Shown here: positions 7,770 to 14,635 of the stretch, piece by piece
Layout of the letters: every line of letters starts with the position of its first letter
How positions within the stretch are numbered: the first letter of the stretch is position 1
Source: GCA-2794515 sp033763335
GTDB lineage: Bacteria > Chloroflexota > Anaerolineae > Aggregatilineales > Phototrophicaceae
Assembly: GCA_033763335.1 (NCBI GenBank)
Contig: JANRKU010000055.1
Span: 1 to 64,000 of the forward strand
Length of the DNA: 64,000 bases
Direction: 5' to 3'
Position numbers and translations under genes: made by a program
The notes under the pieces: generated by a model
Databases searched by the model: none
Told to the model about the DNA's origin: nothing
Seen by the model: only the letters and a program-made list of their open reading frames with translations

Positions 7770-8387
7770 ATGTCATCTGACCCACGTCAAAAGGCAGAAG
7801 AATTTAAGTCGCTGATGGAGGAGAAGATTCAATCCCTCGTCAGAGAATTTGCAGAAGGCAAAATTAGCCGTGAGCAATTCCATGCGTTGTATGAACGATA
7901 TAGCGCCCGTCTTTCGATTGCCACACACGCGCTCATGACGGGTAATCCCGATGCGGTGAGTATTGCCGAAGGCGGACCACCCACCATTGCTGTGCGTGAC
8001 GAATATATGGGTAAGGTACAAGGGCTTCTGATTTATCATAATAAGGGCGAAAAAGTCTTAGAGACATTGGGTGATTTTCCGATTCCCTTTACCATATTAG
8101 AGCCAACCCTCGAAGATTTTACCCTACAAATGCTCGCCAACCAGCTCATAGACCGTCGTATTGAAAAAATTGGCAAAAAAGACTGGTTGCTTTTTTTGCC
8201 CGGTCAATATACAACGGTTGTTATTTTATTCATCAATGAGCCATCACCATTACAAATCCGCGAGTTAGAGCGCCTGCGCCATGACTTTGAACAAGCCAAT
8301 CGCGCTCAACTCGCCAGAGAACATATAGATACCAATGCACTTGCTTATCCGTTTTTGATATTTGTGAAGAAGAAATTTGGAAAATAG
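7770..8387 (+). CDS. Uncharacterised protein, first of two tandem paralogues
   Basis: 205 aa, soluble, no signal peptide. A SHOCT-like helical hairpin at residues 10-45 (REFAEGKISREQFHALYERY) is followed by an alpha/beta region with GLLIYHNKGEKVLETLG, then a basic KKDWLLFLPGQYTTVV strand and an amphipathic helix LQIRELERLRHDFEQANRAQL. The next gene has the same order of elements. GAGGG provides the ribosome-binding site. The short SHOCT-like element suggests oligomerisation or membrane-partner binding. I do not recognise the main domain. Confidence 0.7.
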   Translation: MSSDPRQKAEEFKSLMEEKIQSLVREFAEGKISREQFHALYERYSARLSIATHALMTGNPDAVSIAEGGPPTIAVRDEYMGKVQGLLIYHNKGEKVLETLGDFPIPFTILEPTLEDFTLQMLANQLIDRRIEKIGKKDWLLFLPGQYTTVVILFINEPSPLQIRELERLRHDFEQANRAQLAREHIDTNALAYPFLIFVKKKFGK

Positions 8388-8390
8388 CCT

Positions 8391-9080
8391 ATGTCCGATG
8401 ATGCAAAAAAGCCAATCTCCAAAAAAACACCTACCCCCCCTGTGGATAATGCCCAAAAACCACCTACGGAGGAGGTTAAAAAACCAAATCCTGCCGAATT
8501 GTTTAAGACAACGGTAGAGAATAAAATTCAAAGTATCATCACAGAATTTGCAGAAGGCAAAATTAGCCGTGAGCAATTTCAGGTGATTTATGCCCGCTAT
8601 AGCGAACAACTCGCTATTGCCAACGCCGCCCTCATGACAGGGAGTGAATTAGCGCAGAAAAATGATAATACCAGTACCATCGCGGTACGCACCGCGTATC
8701 AGGGAAAAGCCACTGGGTTGATGATTTACTATAATCGCAATGGCATCATTTTAGAGACATTGGGTGAACTTACTGTGCCGATTAGCGTGATTGGTCCCAT
8801 GCTCAATAATTTTTCGTTTCTGATGGAAGAGCATAAGCAAACAGAGCGTTTAGTCAAGAAAATTGGCGAAAAAGAATGGTTATTGTTGGCGATGGGACGG
8901 TATACCACCATTGTCACCCAATTTAAGAATGAACCATCTCAATTGCAAATTCGTGAGTTAGAACGCCTGCATAAGCATTTTGAAGATGCCAATGCGACCC
9001 TTTTTGTCAATGAAAAAGCCAATGCCCAAAATATGGCATATCCATTTTTGGAATTTATCGAAAAACGTATCAAGGGGTAA
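8391..9080 (+). CDS. Uncharacterised protein, second of two tandem paralogues
   Basis: 229 aa, starting three bases after the previous gene. It is a paralogue of that gene, with an extra Pro/Lys-rich stretch of about 30 residues at the N-terminus. The hairpin EFAEGKISREQFQVIYARY, the central GLMIYYNRNGIILETLGEL strand and the FKNEPSQLQIRELERLHKHF helix all correspond. A 36-bp stretch over the hairpin is identical in DNA between the two genes (from about 7836 and 8543) although the rest has diverged strongly. Function unknown; the two products may form a heteromer. Confidence 0.7.
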   Translation: MSDDAKKPISKKTPTPPVDNAQKPPTEEVKKPNPAELFKTTVENKIQSIITEFAEGKISREQFQVIYARYSEQLAIANAALMTGSELAQKNDNTSTIAVRTAYQGKATGLMIYYNRNGIILETLGELTVPISVIGPMLNNFSFLMEEHKQTERLVKKIGEKEWLLLAMGRYTTIVTQFKNEPSQLQIRELERLHKHFEDANATLFVNEKANAQNMAYPFLEFIEKRIKG

Positions 9081-9136
9081 TCAGATTCGCCTATAAATAT
9101 ACAAAGTAGTAATGCACCTAGAGAGGGGATTAAGCT

Positions 9137-9736
9137 ATGCGTGGTGGATGTTTATTAAGTACGATAGCCATTTTTCTGGATGGCTTTTTCTTTGTATTTT
9201 TATTTGCGCCATTGCTATTTGCAGATACCGCATTTGCTGAACAATCTAAACAATTTCAAGGCGCTTTACTCTGTGGTCAAGATACCTATTCAGTAGAGAC
9301 CTTTAAGGCATCCTATCATGAACCGGGGGAAATGGGTCTTTTGTTTTTATGTACCGATAGCAATGGCAAAGAAACCGATGTCACGGGCGGGTTTATCATT
9401 ATTGCGATGGTGGCGTTCATCGTCCCATTTTTGCTGATAATGGTTTTGCTCACACGCGGAACATCAAAATTAGCACAGCCAACGATAGCAAGTCAGGGCG
9501 TAGTTGTGAGTGTTGATAGCCAATTTTCGCCAGAAGTCCATGAAAAATTGAAGCAATTTGGCTTAGGTGGAATCGTTGATCAATTTAATGCCATCGCATT
9601 TGATAATATGCCAAATGGCGATAAAAGCCTCACTGAACAATTGCAAGAGGTACAAGATGCCTATGATAAAAACCTGATTACCCGTGAAGAATATGACCAA
9701 TTGCGACAACGTATCATCAACAACGCCGTAGAATAG
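9137..9736 (+). CDS. Membrane protein with C-terminal SHOCT-like domain
   Basis: 199 aa. A signal-anchor or first membrane helix (about residues 8-30) is followed by an outside loop of around 65 residues with two cysteines (CGQDTYS and LFLCTDSNG), a second membrane helix (about 93-116), and a cytoplasmic C-terminus. That ends in the SHOCT-like hairpin LQEVQDAYDKNLITREEYDQL (quoted in part: DKNLITREEYDQL). AGAGGGG supplies the ribosome-binding site. The shared hairpin theme links it to the two preceding soluble proteins, so an assembled membrane complex of these products is plausible but unproven. Confidence 0.65.
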   Translation: MRGGCLLSTIAIFLDGFFFVFLFAPLLFADTAFAEQSKQFQGALLCGQDTYSVETFKASYHEPGEMGLLFLCTDSNGKETDVTGGFIIIAMVAFIVPFLLIMVLLTRGTSKLAQPTIASQGVVVSVDSQFSPEVHEKLKQFGLGGIVDQFNAIAFDNMPNGDKSLTEQLQEVQDAYDKNLITREEYDQLRQRIINNAVE

Positions 9737-9775
9737 GGTATCATGAGTAATGTGTAAAAATCTCATCAAAAATGA

Positions 9776-9804
9776 TTGACATCTTATCAATCACGCGGTA
9801 CAGT
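9776..9804 (+). promoter_or_regulatory. Promoter of the cysteine synthase leader
   Basis: Perfect TTGACA (9776-9781), 17-base spacer, TACAGT (9799-9804). The predicted start at about 9811 gives a 30-base lead to the leader-peptide ATG at 9841. Confidence 0.75.
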
Positions 9805-9840
9805 AGGGATATGTTGAATAATACTAACTTGGAGAACGCC

Positions 9841-9879
9841 ATGCTTTGGTTGCGTGCGTGTCGTCCTTATAAGCGATGA
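9841..9879 (+). CDS. Putative leader peptide MLWLRACRPYKR upstream of cysteine synthase
   Basis: A 12-codon frame with a well-placed GGAG eight bases before the ATG. Its product is MLWLRACRPYKR. The single Cys codon (9859-9861) lies immediately before the first arm of a strong hairpin, as expected for a peptide whose translation reports on Cys-tRNA supply. Cys-containing leader peptides before sulfur genes are known in other phyla, notably Actinobacteria. This one is identified only by position, its ribosome-binding site and the surrounding structure. Confidence 0.55.
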   Translation: MLWLRACRPYKR

Positions 9880-10027
9880 GGATTGTTTCCCGCTTATAGG
9901 ACGCTGAATGAACAAATCACCGTCTTGTTGATTTTAATTAGATAAAAATCACAAAGACCGTCAGAGCGACTTATAAAAAACAACGTGGAACATCCTCGTA
10001 GGATGATACTTACCACGTTGTTTTTTT
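9862..10027 (+). promoter_or_regulatory. Structured leader with attenuator-like terminator before cysM
   Basis: Three consecutive hairpins are visible. Hairpin 1 pairs 9862-9875 with 9891-9903 and covers the leader peptide codons after Cys plus its stop. Hairpin 2 is an A/T-rich stem over 9922-9958. Hairpin 3 pairs AACAACGTGG (9979-9988) with CCACGTTGTT (10013-10022), contains an inner CATCC/GGATG stem, and is followed by five more T. It is a typical intrinsic terminator only 56 bases before the cysM start. TGAGGAT (9877-9883) in the loop of hairpin 1 can also pair with ATCCTCG (9992-9998) inside hairpin 3, an alternative fold. Confidence 0.6.
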
Positions 10028-10082
10028 GTTGCATGGCGGTTTTTTGTTTGGGATGAACACAACATATAAAGGGATATGACAC

Positions 10083-11051
10083 ATGATTTCTGCGATGCGT
10101 ACCAATGACACCTATATGCCCCATGTACCTTCACACTTGGGCATTTCTTTAGAAAAACAAATTGGCAATACCCCATTACTCGGATTCAACCGCGTGACGG
10201 CACATTTACCCGAAAATATCAAAATTTATGCCAAAGCCGAATGGACAAATCCGGGTGGCAGTGTGAAAGACCGCGCCGCCCTCAATATCATCAAAGAAGC
10301 AGAACGCGAAGGCTTGCTCTATGCAGGTAAGACCATTTTGGATAGCACCAGTGGCAATACAGGCATTGCCTATTCTATGATTGGGGCATCAAAAGGCTAT
10401 AAGGTCAAATTATTTTTGCCTGCTAATGCCAGCCCAGAGCGCATTGCTATTTTACGGGCGTATGGCGCGGAACTCGTCCTCACTGACCCGTTGGAAGGCA
10501 GTGATGGGGCAATTTTGGCGGTGCGTGAACTCGTTGCTCGACAACCAGATGCGTATTTCTTCGCTGACCAATATAACAACCCTGCCAATTGGCGGGCGCA
10601 TTATTATGGGACTGGCGTGGAAATTTGGATGCAAACACACGGTGCAGTCACCCATTTTGTGGCAGGACTCGGCACTACTGGCACGCTCACAGGCACTGGT
10701 CGGCGCTTGCACGACTATAACCCCGCTATTCGGGTGATTTCACTCCAACCCGATTCACCATTCAACGGATTAGAGGGACTCAAACACATCCCCACCGCCA
10801 TCAAACCCGGTATTTATGACCCTAGCGTGGCAGATGAGAATATGCACATTTCTACAGAAGAAACCTACGAAATGGCGCGTCGTTTGGCGCGTGAAGAGGG
10901 GTATTTAGTGGGGATTAGTTCTGCAACCGCGATGGTTGGGACATTGAAGGTCGCGGAACGGATGGCAGAAAATGGCGAAGGTGGGACAATTGTGACCATA
11001 TTCCCAGATAACGCCTATAAATACCTCAGCGAAGCATTTTGGACAAAATAA
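10083..11051 (+). CDS. cysM: Cysteine synthase (CysM type, PLP-dependent)
   Basis: 322 aa, fold type II PLP enzyme that makes cysteine from an activated serine and sulfide or a sulfide carrier. The PLP lysine is Lys62 in NPGGSVKDRA; the phosphate or substrate loop TSGNTGIA and the GLGTTGTLTGTG motif (about residues 200-211) are present. The sequence is closer to CysM-like enzymes (YNNPANWRAHYYGTGVEIW) than to CysK. The Arg that lets mycobacterial CysM use O-phosphoserine is not obvious in the corresponding QPDSPFNGLEG loop, so the donor is unresolved. Expression is probably set by the leader and terminator immediately upstream. Confidence 0.85.
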   Translation: MISAMRTNDTYMPHVPSHLGISLEKQIGNTPLLGFNRVTAHLPENIKIYAKAEWTNPGGSVKDRAALNIIKEAEREGLLYAGKTILDSTSGNTGIAYSMIGASKGYKVKLFLPANASPERIAILRAYGAELVLTDPLEGSDGAILAVRELVARQPDAYFFADQYNNPANWRAHYYGTGVEIWMQTHGAVTHFVAGLGTTGTLTGTGRRLHDYNPAIRVISLQPDSPFNGLEGLKHIPTAIKPGIYDPSVADENMHISTEETYEMARRLAREEGYLVGISSATAMVGTLKVAERMAENGEGGTIVTIFPDNAYKYLSEAFWTK

Positions 11052-11094
11052 CGCCGAAGCAGAATTTGATTGCTAGTTCCATCAATCGCTTTAC

Positions 11095-11116
11095 GGCAGG
11101 CGCTAAAGCACCTGCC
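11095..11116. repeat. 22-bp extragenic palindrome, GCTAAAGC core (copy 1)
   Basis: GGCAGG...CCTGCC arms around CGCTAAAGCA. It shares its core with copies at 11129 and 11243. Confidence 0.7.
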
Positions 11117-11128
11117 TAGACTCTCTAA

Positions 11129-11146
11129 AACCTGCTAAAGCAGGTT
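11129..11146. repeat. 18-bp extragenic palindrome, GCTAAAGC core (copy 2)
   Basis: AACCTGCT-AA-AGCAGGTT, a perfect inverted repeat 12 bases after copy 1. Confidence 0.7.
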
Positions 11147-11242
11147 GTTATGCCAATTTTTAGGGAGAAATAAGGTTTTTAAGACCATTTTCTCAAGCTA
11201 TTTGGGCATATCAGCCCCATTTTTGGGGCTTTGGTGTGATTA

Positions 11243-11264
11243 GCCAGATGCTTTAGCTTCTGGC
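11243..11264. repeat. 22-bp extragenic palindrome, GCTTTAGC core (copy 3)
   Basis: GCCAGA...TCTGGC arms around TGCTTTAGCT, in opposite orientation to copy 1 and just before the promoter at 11276. A half-copy (TTTAGCTTCTGGC) lies at about 29641-29653. Confidence 0.7.
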
Positions 11265-11275
11265 GAGGCAATTGC

Positions 11276-11304
11276 TTGACAAAATTCCTGATGGATAATA
11301 TAAT
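11276..11304 (+). promoter_or_regulatory. Perfect consensus sigma-70 promoter of the DUF4260-tetR operon
   Basis: TTGACA (11276-11281), 17-base spacer, TATAAT (11299-11304): all twelve consensus bases at ideal spacing. Such a promoter would be very strong and calls for repression, which the overlapping operator supplies. Confidence 0.9.
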
Positions 11305-11337
11305 TAGCCATGATAGCTAATAAAGTTAACCATCAGG
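11287..11337. promoter_or_regulatory. Nested palindromic operator over -10 and 5' leader
   Basis: An inner inverted repeat ATTAGC-7-GCTAAT (11303-11321) overlaps the end of the -10 box. It lies inside a longer near-perfect palindrome whose outer arms, CCTGATGGATAA (11287-11298) and TTAACCATCAGG (11326-11337), match at 11 of 12 positions. The right outer arm contains part of the CAGGAG ribosome-binding site. The TetR protein encoded in the same operon is the obvious ligand. Confidence 0.7.
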
Positions 11338-11347
11338 AGTTTATATC

Positions 11348-11722
11348 ATGTCCCAAGAAAAAATGACCCTATCGTTGCCCAAAGTAATGCTCCATGCAGA
11401 AGGCGGGGCAATGTTTATCGTCGCCTGTATTTTATATGCCCGCCTCGGCGCAAATGGGTGGGTATTTGCCCTCTTATTCTTCACATTCGACATTTTTATG
11501 CTGGGGTATTTGCGGAATCCACAATTGGGTAGCGTGATTTATAATATTGGACACACCGAAATTGTGCCATTGGCGCTCATTTTGTTGTCATCCGTCCTCA
11601 CGATTGAACCTCTCATGGGATTTGCCTTTATCTGGTTGGGACATATCGGCTTTGACCGTTTGATGGGATATGGGCTAAAATACCCAACATTCTTCAAAGA
11701 TAGTCATCTGCAAAGGCTTTAA
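11348..11722 (+). CDS. DUF4260 membrane protein
   Basis: 124 aa, about three to four membrane segments. The C-terminal motif HIGFDRLMGYGLKYPTFFKD (partly quoted: DRLMGYGLKYPT) and the central GYLRNPQLGSVIYN are characteristic of the DUF4260 family, small integral membrane proteins often paired with TetR regulators. CAGGAG precedes the ATG. It is the first gene after a perfect consensus promoter with a TetR-type operator and is followed three bases later by the regulator gene. The transported or sensed compound is unknown. Confidence 0.85.
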   Translation: MSQEKMTLSLPKVMLHAEGGAMFIVACILYARLGANGWVFALLFFTFDIFMLGYLRNPQLGSVIYNIGHTEIVPLALILLSSVLTIEPLMGFAFIWLGHIGFDRLMGYGLKYPTFFKDSHLQRL

Positions 11723-11725
11723 GAC

Positions 11726-12289
11726 ATGCCACATCCCGCACAAGTATCACACGACCAAATTATCACCACTGCCCGCACCTTATTTGAGGCGGATGGCTAC
11801 GAAGGCGTGACGATGGCGAAATTGGCGGGGGCGTTGGGGATAAAAGCGCCCTCGCTATATAAGCACTTCACCGATAAAAGTGATTTGCTCAAAGCGGTGA
11901 ATACGCTCACCATGCGCGAAATAACAGAGGCGATGCGCCATGCCAGCCAAGTCACGGCATCGCCTTATGACCAGTGTATGGCTATGGCACATGCCTATTG
12001 GGAGTATGCAGTTGCACACCCCACAGCCTATCATTTGGCATTTAGCACACAAGAAAATGCCTCACCAGACCCCACATATTTAGAAGCATTGGCATTGCCC
12101 TTGCAGGCGGTGTTCACCAAAGCGATTGGGGCGGGGGAATCGTTGATTGCTTTGCGGGGCGCATGGGCATTGTTGCATGGGTTTGTGGTGTTATCGCTCA
12201 CAGGGCGTTTTCAGCGTGAAGGCGATGTTTATCAAGCCTATGAACGGGCTTTTGCGGTATATTTGGCGGGGTGGGGGATTCGCCGATAG
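11726..12289 (+). CDS. TetR/AcrR family regulator with WHG-type C-terminal domain
   Basis: 187 aa. The N-terminal helix-turn-helix spans about residues 8-55 (RTLFEADGYEGVTMAKLAGA, then KAPSLYKHF). The ligand domain contains the HPTAYHLAF stretch typical of the WHG C-terminal family. It starts three bases after the DUF4260 gene and most likely represses its own operon through the palindrome at 11287-11337. The inducer is unknown. Confidence 0.88.
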   Translation: MPHPAQVSHDQIITTARTLFEADGYEGVTMAKLAGALGIKAPSLYKHFTDKSDLLKAVNTLTMREITEAMRHASQVTASPYDQCMAMAHAYWEYAVAHPTAYHLAFSTQENASPDPTYLEALALPLQAVFTKAIGAGESLIALRGAWALLHGFVVLSLTGRFQREGDVYQAYERAFAVYLAGWGIRR

Positions 12290-12310
12290 AAAATTTTGCA
12301 TTAATCAACA

Positions 12311-12346
12311 AAAAAGCGATAGGCATAATACCTATCGCTTTTTTTA
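12311..12346. terminator. Bidirectional intrinsic terminator
   Basis: AGCGATAGG and CCTATCGCT form a 9-bp stem around a short loop, flanked by A-runs on the left and T-runs on the right. It can end both the tetR transcript and the opposing tRNA-Gln transcript. Confidence 0.88.
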
Positions 12347-12350
12347 TGTT

Positions 12351-12422
12351 CTGGGGAGGCTGGATTCGAACCAACGAGTGGCGGATTCAAAGTCCGCAGC
12401 CTTACCGCTTGGCGACTCCCCA
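12351..12422 (-). tRNA. tRNA-Gln (anticodon TTG)
   Basis: Acceptor TGGGGAG/CTCCCCA, anticodon loop CTTTGAA, T-arm GTTGG-TTCGAAT-CCAGC, discriminator G. The U1-A72 start pair is typical of tRNA-Gln. CCA is not encoded. Confidence 0.96.
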
Positions 12423-12517
12423 ATGAGCATGTAAAAAATATTATATCACACCGTGTCTAAATCTCAAGGGTTGTGCTACAATAAATTGATAAATTGTCTG
12501 AGAAAAGGAAATAATCT

Positions 12518-13441
12518 GTGTCAGAAAAAGAAATGATACCCCAAGTAGAAGAAGCACCTTATATTGCACCACTGAAAAAAGCCGAAGAATCTGCCCAACC
12601 AGAGGTATTTCGCATGTCTGGTGATGTGTTAACCACCGCCCTCATCGCCGTTGTGTTTTTGGCGGCGGGGATTTTTATGGGATTGGTCATCGCAGGATTT
12701 GGGATGAATACCCAACAAATCCGCGCCATTGTCGAAGAAACCGTCTCTAGCTCATTAGATGCGCGTCTAACTGCCCTAGAAGCCGTCATCGCATCCAGTG
12801 GGGGAAGCGATATATCCCCAGAAGAATTGAGCGCATTGGTACAAGAAGCCGTGTCGAATGTTACCACCGTCCAAAATTTCCGCGCCGATGATGACCCCTT
12901 TTTGGGTGTGTCTGATGCCCCCATTGTGATTGTGGAATTTAGCGATTTTTATTGTAGCTTCTGTCGACGGCACTATCAACAAACCCTCACACCCCTCCTC
13001 GAAAATTATGCGGGATTGGTGAAATATGTGTATCGTGATTTCCCAAGTGTTGGTGGCGATGCCGCCCAATTGACCGGTATGGCGGCGGAATGTGCCGATG
13101 ACCAAGGCAAATTCTGGGAATATCACAATTTCTTGTTCGATAAACAAGATGATTTGCGTACTGCCACCACTGATGCCGATTCGCTCCGCACGTATTTGGT
13201 GCAAGGCGCTACCGACCTCGAACTCGATGTGACCACCTTTAGCAGTTGCTATGATAATCAGACGCATCTAAGCGATATTATTGCCGATTCGTCTGATGCA
13301 CAGTTGATTGGCGCACGCGGAACACCTGCCTTTTTGATTAATGGTCAATTTATCAGTGGCGCACAATCCTATGAATATTTTGCCAATATCATTGATGGCA
13401 AGTTACGTGAATTGGGCATTGAACCCCCACAACGGGGATAA
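12518..13441 (+). CDS. Membrane-anchored DsbA-like thiol-disulfide oxidoreductase
   Basis: 307 aa, starting at a GTG with AAAAGGA eight bases upstream. A cytoplasmic N-terminus of about 40 residues is followed by one membrane helix (about 40-65), a coiled linker, then a DsbA-type thioredoxin fold from residue 120. The active site is CSFC in FSDFYCSFCRRH (about residue 150) and the cis-proline loop is ARGTPAFLING. The layout matches extracytoplasmic BdbD/DsbA-like oxidases of bacteria without a Gram-negative periplasm. It probably forms or shuffles disulfides in exported proteins. Confidence 0.88.
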   Translation: MSEKEMIPQVEEAPYIAPLKKAEESAQPEVFRMSGDVLTTALIAVVFLAAGIFMGLVIAGFGMNTQQIRAIVEETVSSSLDARLTALEAVIASSGGSDISPEELSALVQEAVSNVTTVQNFRADDDPFLGVSDAPIVIVEFSDFYCSFCRRHYQQTLTPLLENYAGLVKYVYRDFPSVGGDAAQLTGMAAECADDQGKFWEYHNFLFDKQDDLRTATTDADSLRTYLVQGATDLELDVTTFSSCYDNQTHLSDIIADSSDAQLIGARGTPAFLINGQFISGAQSYEYFANIIDGKLRELGIEPPQRG

Positions 13442-13452
13442 TATCCTTATTG

Positions 13453-13484
13453 AGGGCGCATGATGGTGCGCCCTTCTTCGTTTT
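13453..13484 (+). terminator. Intrinsic terminator after the DsbA-like gene
   Basis: An 8-bp GC-rich stem, AGGGCGCA/TGCGCCCT (13453-13460 and 13467-13474), followed by a T-rich run. It lies 12 bases after the stop codon. Confidence 0.75.
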
Positions 13485-13513
13485 ATTGACCAACACATAA
13501 GGAAAAAGATTTT

Positions 13514-14536
13514 ATGGATATTGCACTCATTGGGTTTGGGAATGTGGGGCAGGGATTTGCCCAATTGTTGCACGATAAAGCAGAAGATTTACAAGCGCGT
13601 TATGGCATATCGCCACGCTTAGTCGCGGTGATTACCAATAAACGCGGTGCGCTCTATGACCCACAAGGGCTAAAAATCCCAGACATCATCGCTTCTATAC
13701 GTGATTATGATACATTGGCACATTATCCCAAGACCGATACGCTCGAATATGGTTGGTCTGCCCTCAAAATTGCCACCGAAAGCACAGCGCAAGTCATTGT
13801 AGAAGCCAGTCCGTCCAATCTCACCACAGGACAACCCGCACTTGATATGTGTTTTGCCGCGTTGGATGCGAAAAAGCATGTTATCCTTGCCAATAAAGGA
13901 CCTGTTGCAGTGGCATATGCTGAATTGATGAACAAAGCGACTGCCAATAACGTCTTTTTACGGTTTGAGAGTACCGTTATGGCGGGAACACCATCCATTC
14001 GGTTGGCGATGAATGCCCTCCGTGGGAGCAATATCACCGCCCTAAAAGGTATTTTGAACGGCACAACCAATTACATCCTCACCCACATGGAAGCGGGGAT
14101 GCCCTATGCCGATGCGCTGGCAGAAGCACAACGCTTGGGATATGCAGAGACAAATCCCGATGGGGATGTGTTGGGATGGGATACGGCAGGGAAATTGGCG
14201 ATTTTGGCGGCGGCGCTATTTGGGATGCAACTCAAATTAAGCGAAATGTCGGTGCAAGGTATTACCGAAATCACCCCACAAATGATAACCGATGCCCAAG
14301 AAAATGGGGAGCGTTGGAAGCTAATCGCCGAAATTAGCCCAGCAGGGATAAAAGTTGCCCCACAACGCCTGCCTATTTCTCATCCATTGGCGAATATATC
14401 GGGGACGACCAATGCCATCACCTATACAACCGATGTTTTAGGCGATATTACCCTGATTGGCGCGGGCGCAGGTGGAATACCAACAGGGTATGGCATGTTG
14501 GCGGATTTGATTGAAATCTGTGAAAAGAATAAATAA
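13514..14536 (+). CDS. hom: Homoserine dehydrogenase
   Basis: 340 aa. Reduces aspartate semialdehyde to homoserine in the Thr/Met branch. N-terminal Rossmann motif GFGNVGQG (about residues 7-14), NKGPVA, the substrate motif LKGILNGTTNYILT near residue 180 and the catalytic GWDTAGKLAIL stretch near residue 225 are all present. There is no C-terminal ACT domain, so it belongs to the short, feedback-insensitive form. AAGGA precedes the ATG. It stands alone, with no thrB or thrC beside it. Confidence 0.92.
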   Translation: MDIALIGFGNVGQGFAQLLHDKAEDLQARYGISPRLVAVITNKRGALYDPQGLKIPDIIASIRDYDTLAHYPKTDTLEYGWSALKIATESTAQVIVEASPSNLTTGQPALDMCFAALDAKKHVILANKGPVAVAYAELMNKATANNVFLRFESTVMAGTPSIRLAMNALRGSNITALKGILNGTTNYILTHMEAGMPYADALAEAQRLGYAETNPDGDVLGWDTAGKLAILAAALFGMQLKLSEMSVQGITEITPQMITDAQENGERWKLIAEISPAGIKVAPQRLPISHPLANISGTTNAITYTTDVLGDITLIGAGAGGIPTGYGMLADLIEICEKNK

Positions 14537-14551
14537 TTGACGCTAAATTTG

Positions 14552-14579
14552 TTGCCAGTTGAGCAAACTGTCATATAAT
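14552..14579 (+). promoter_or_regulatory. Promoter of the REC-kinase gene
   Basis: TTGCCA (14552-14557), 16-base spacer, perfect TATAAT (14574-14579), about 55 bases before the start codon. Confidence 0.6.
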
Positions 14580-14635
14580 ACAAATACAAAATAACGTTTT
14601 GTTATATGATAGCCGATTGAGTGAGACCAAGAATT

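Noticed and set aside
9790..10080. T-box riboswitch upstream of cysM
   Set aside because: TGGAAC occurs in the terminator stem, but the TGGNACCGCG-type T-box sequence and a Stem I with specifier loop are not visible. A leader peptide with hairpins explains the region better.
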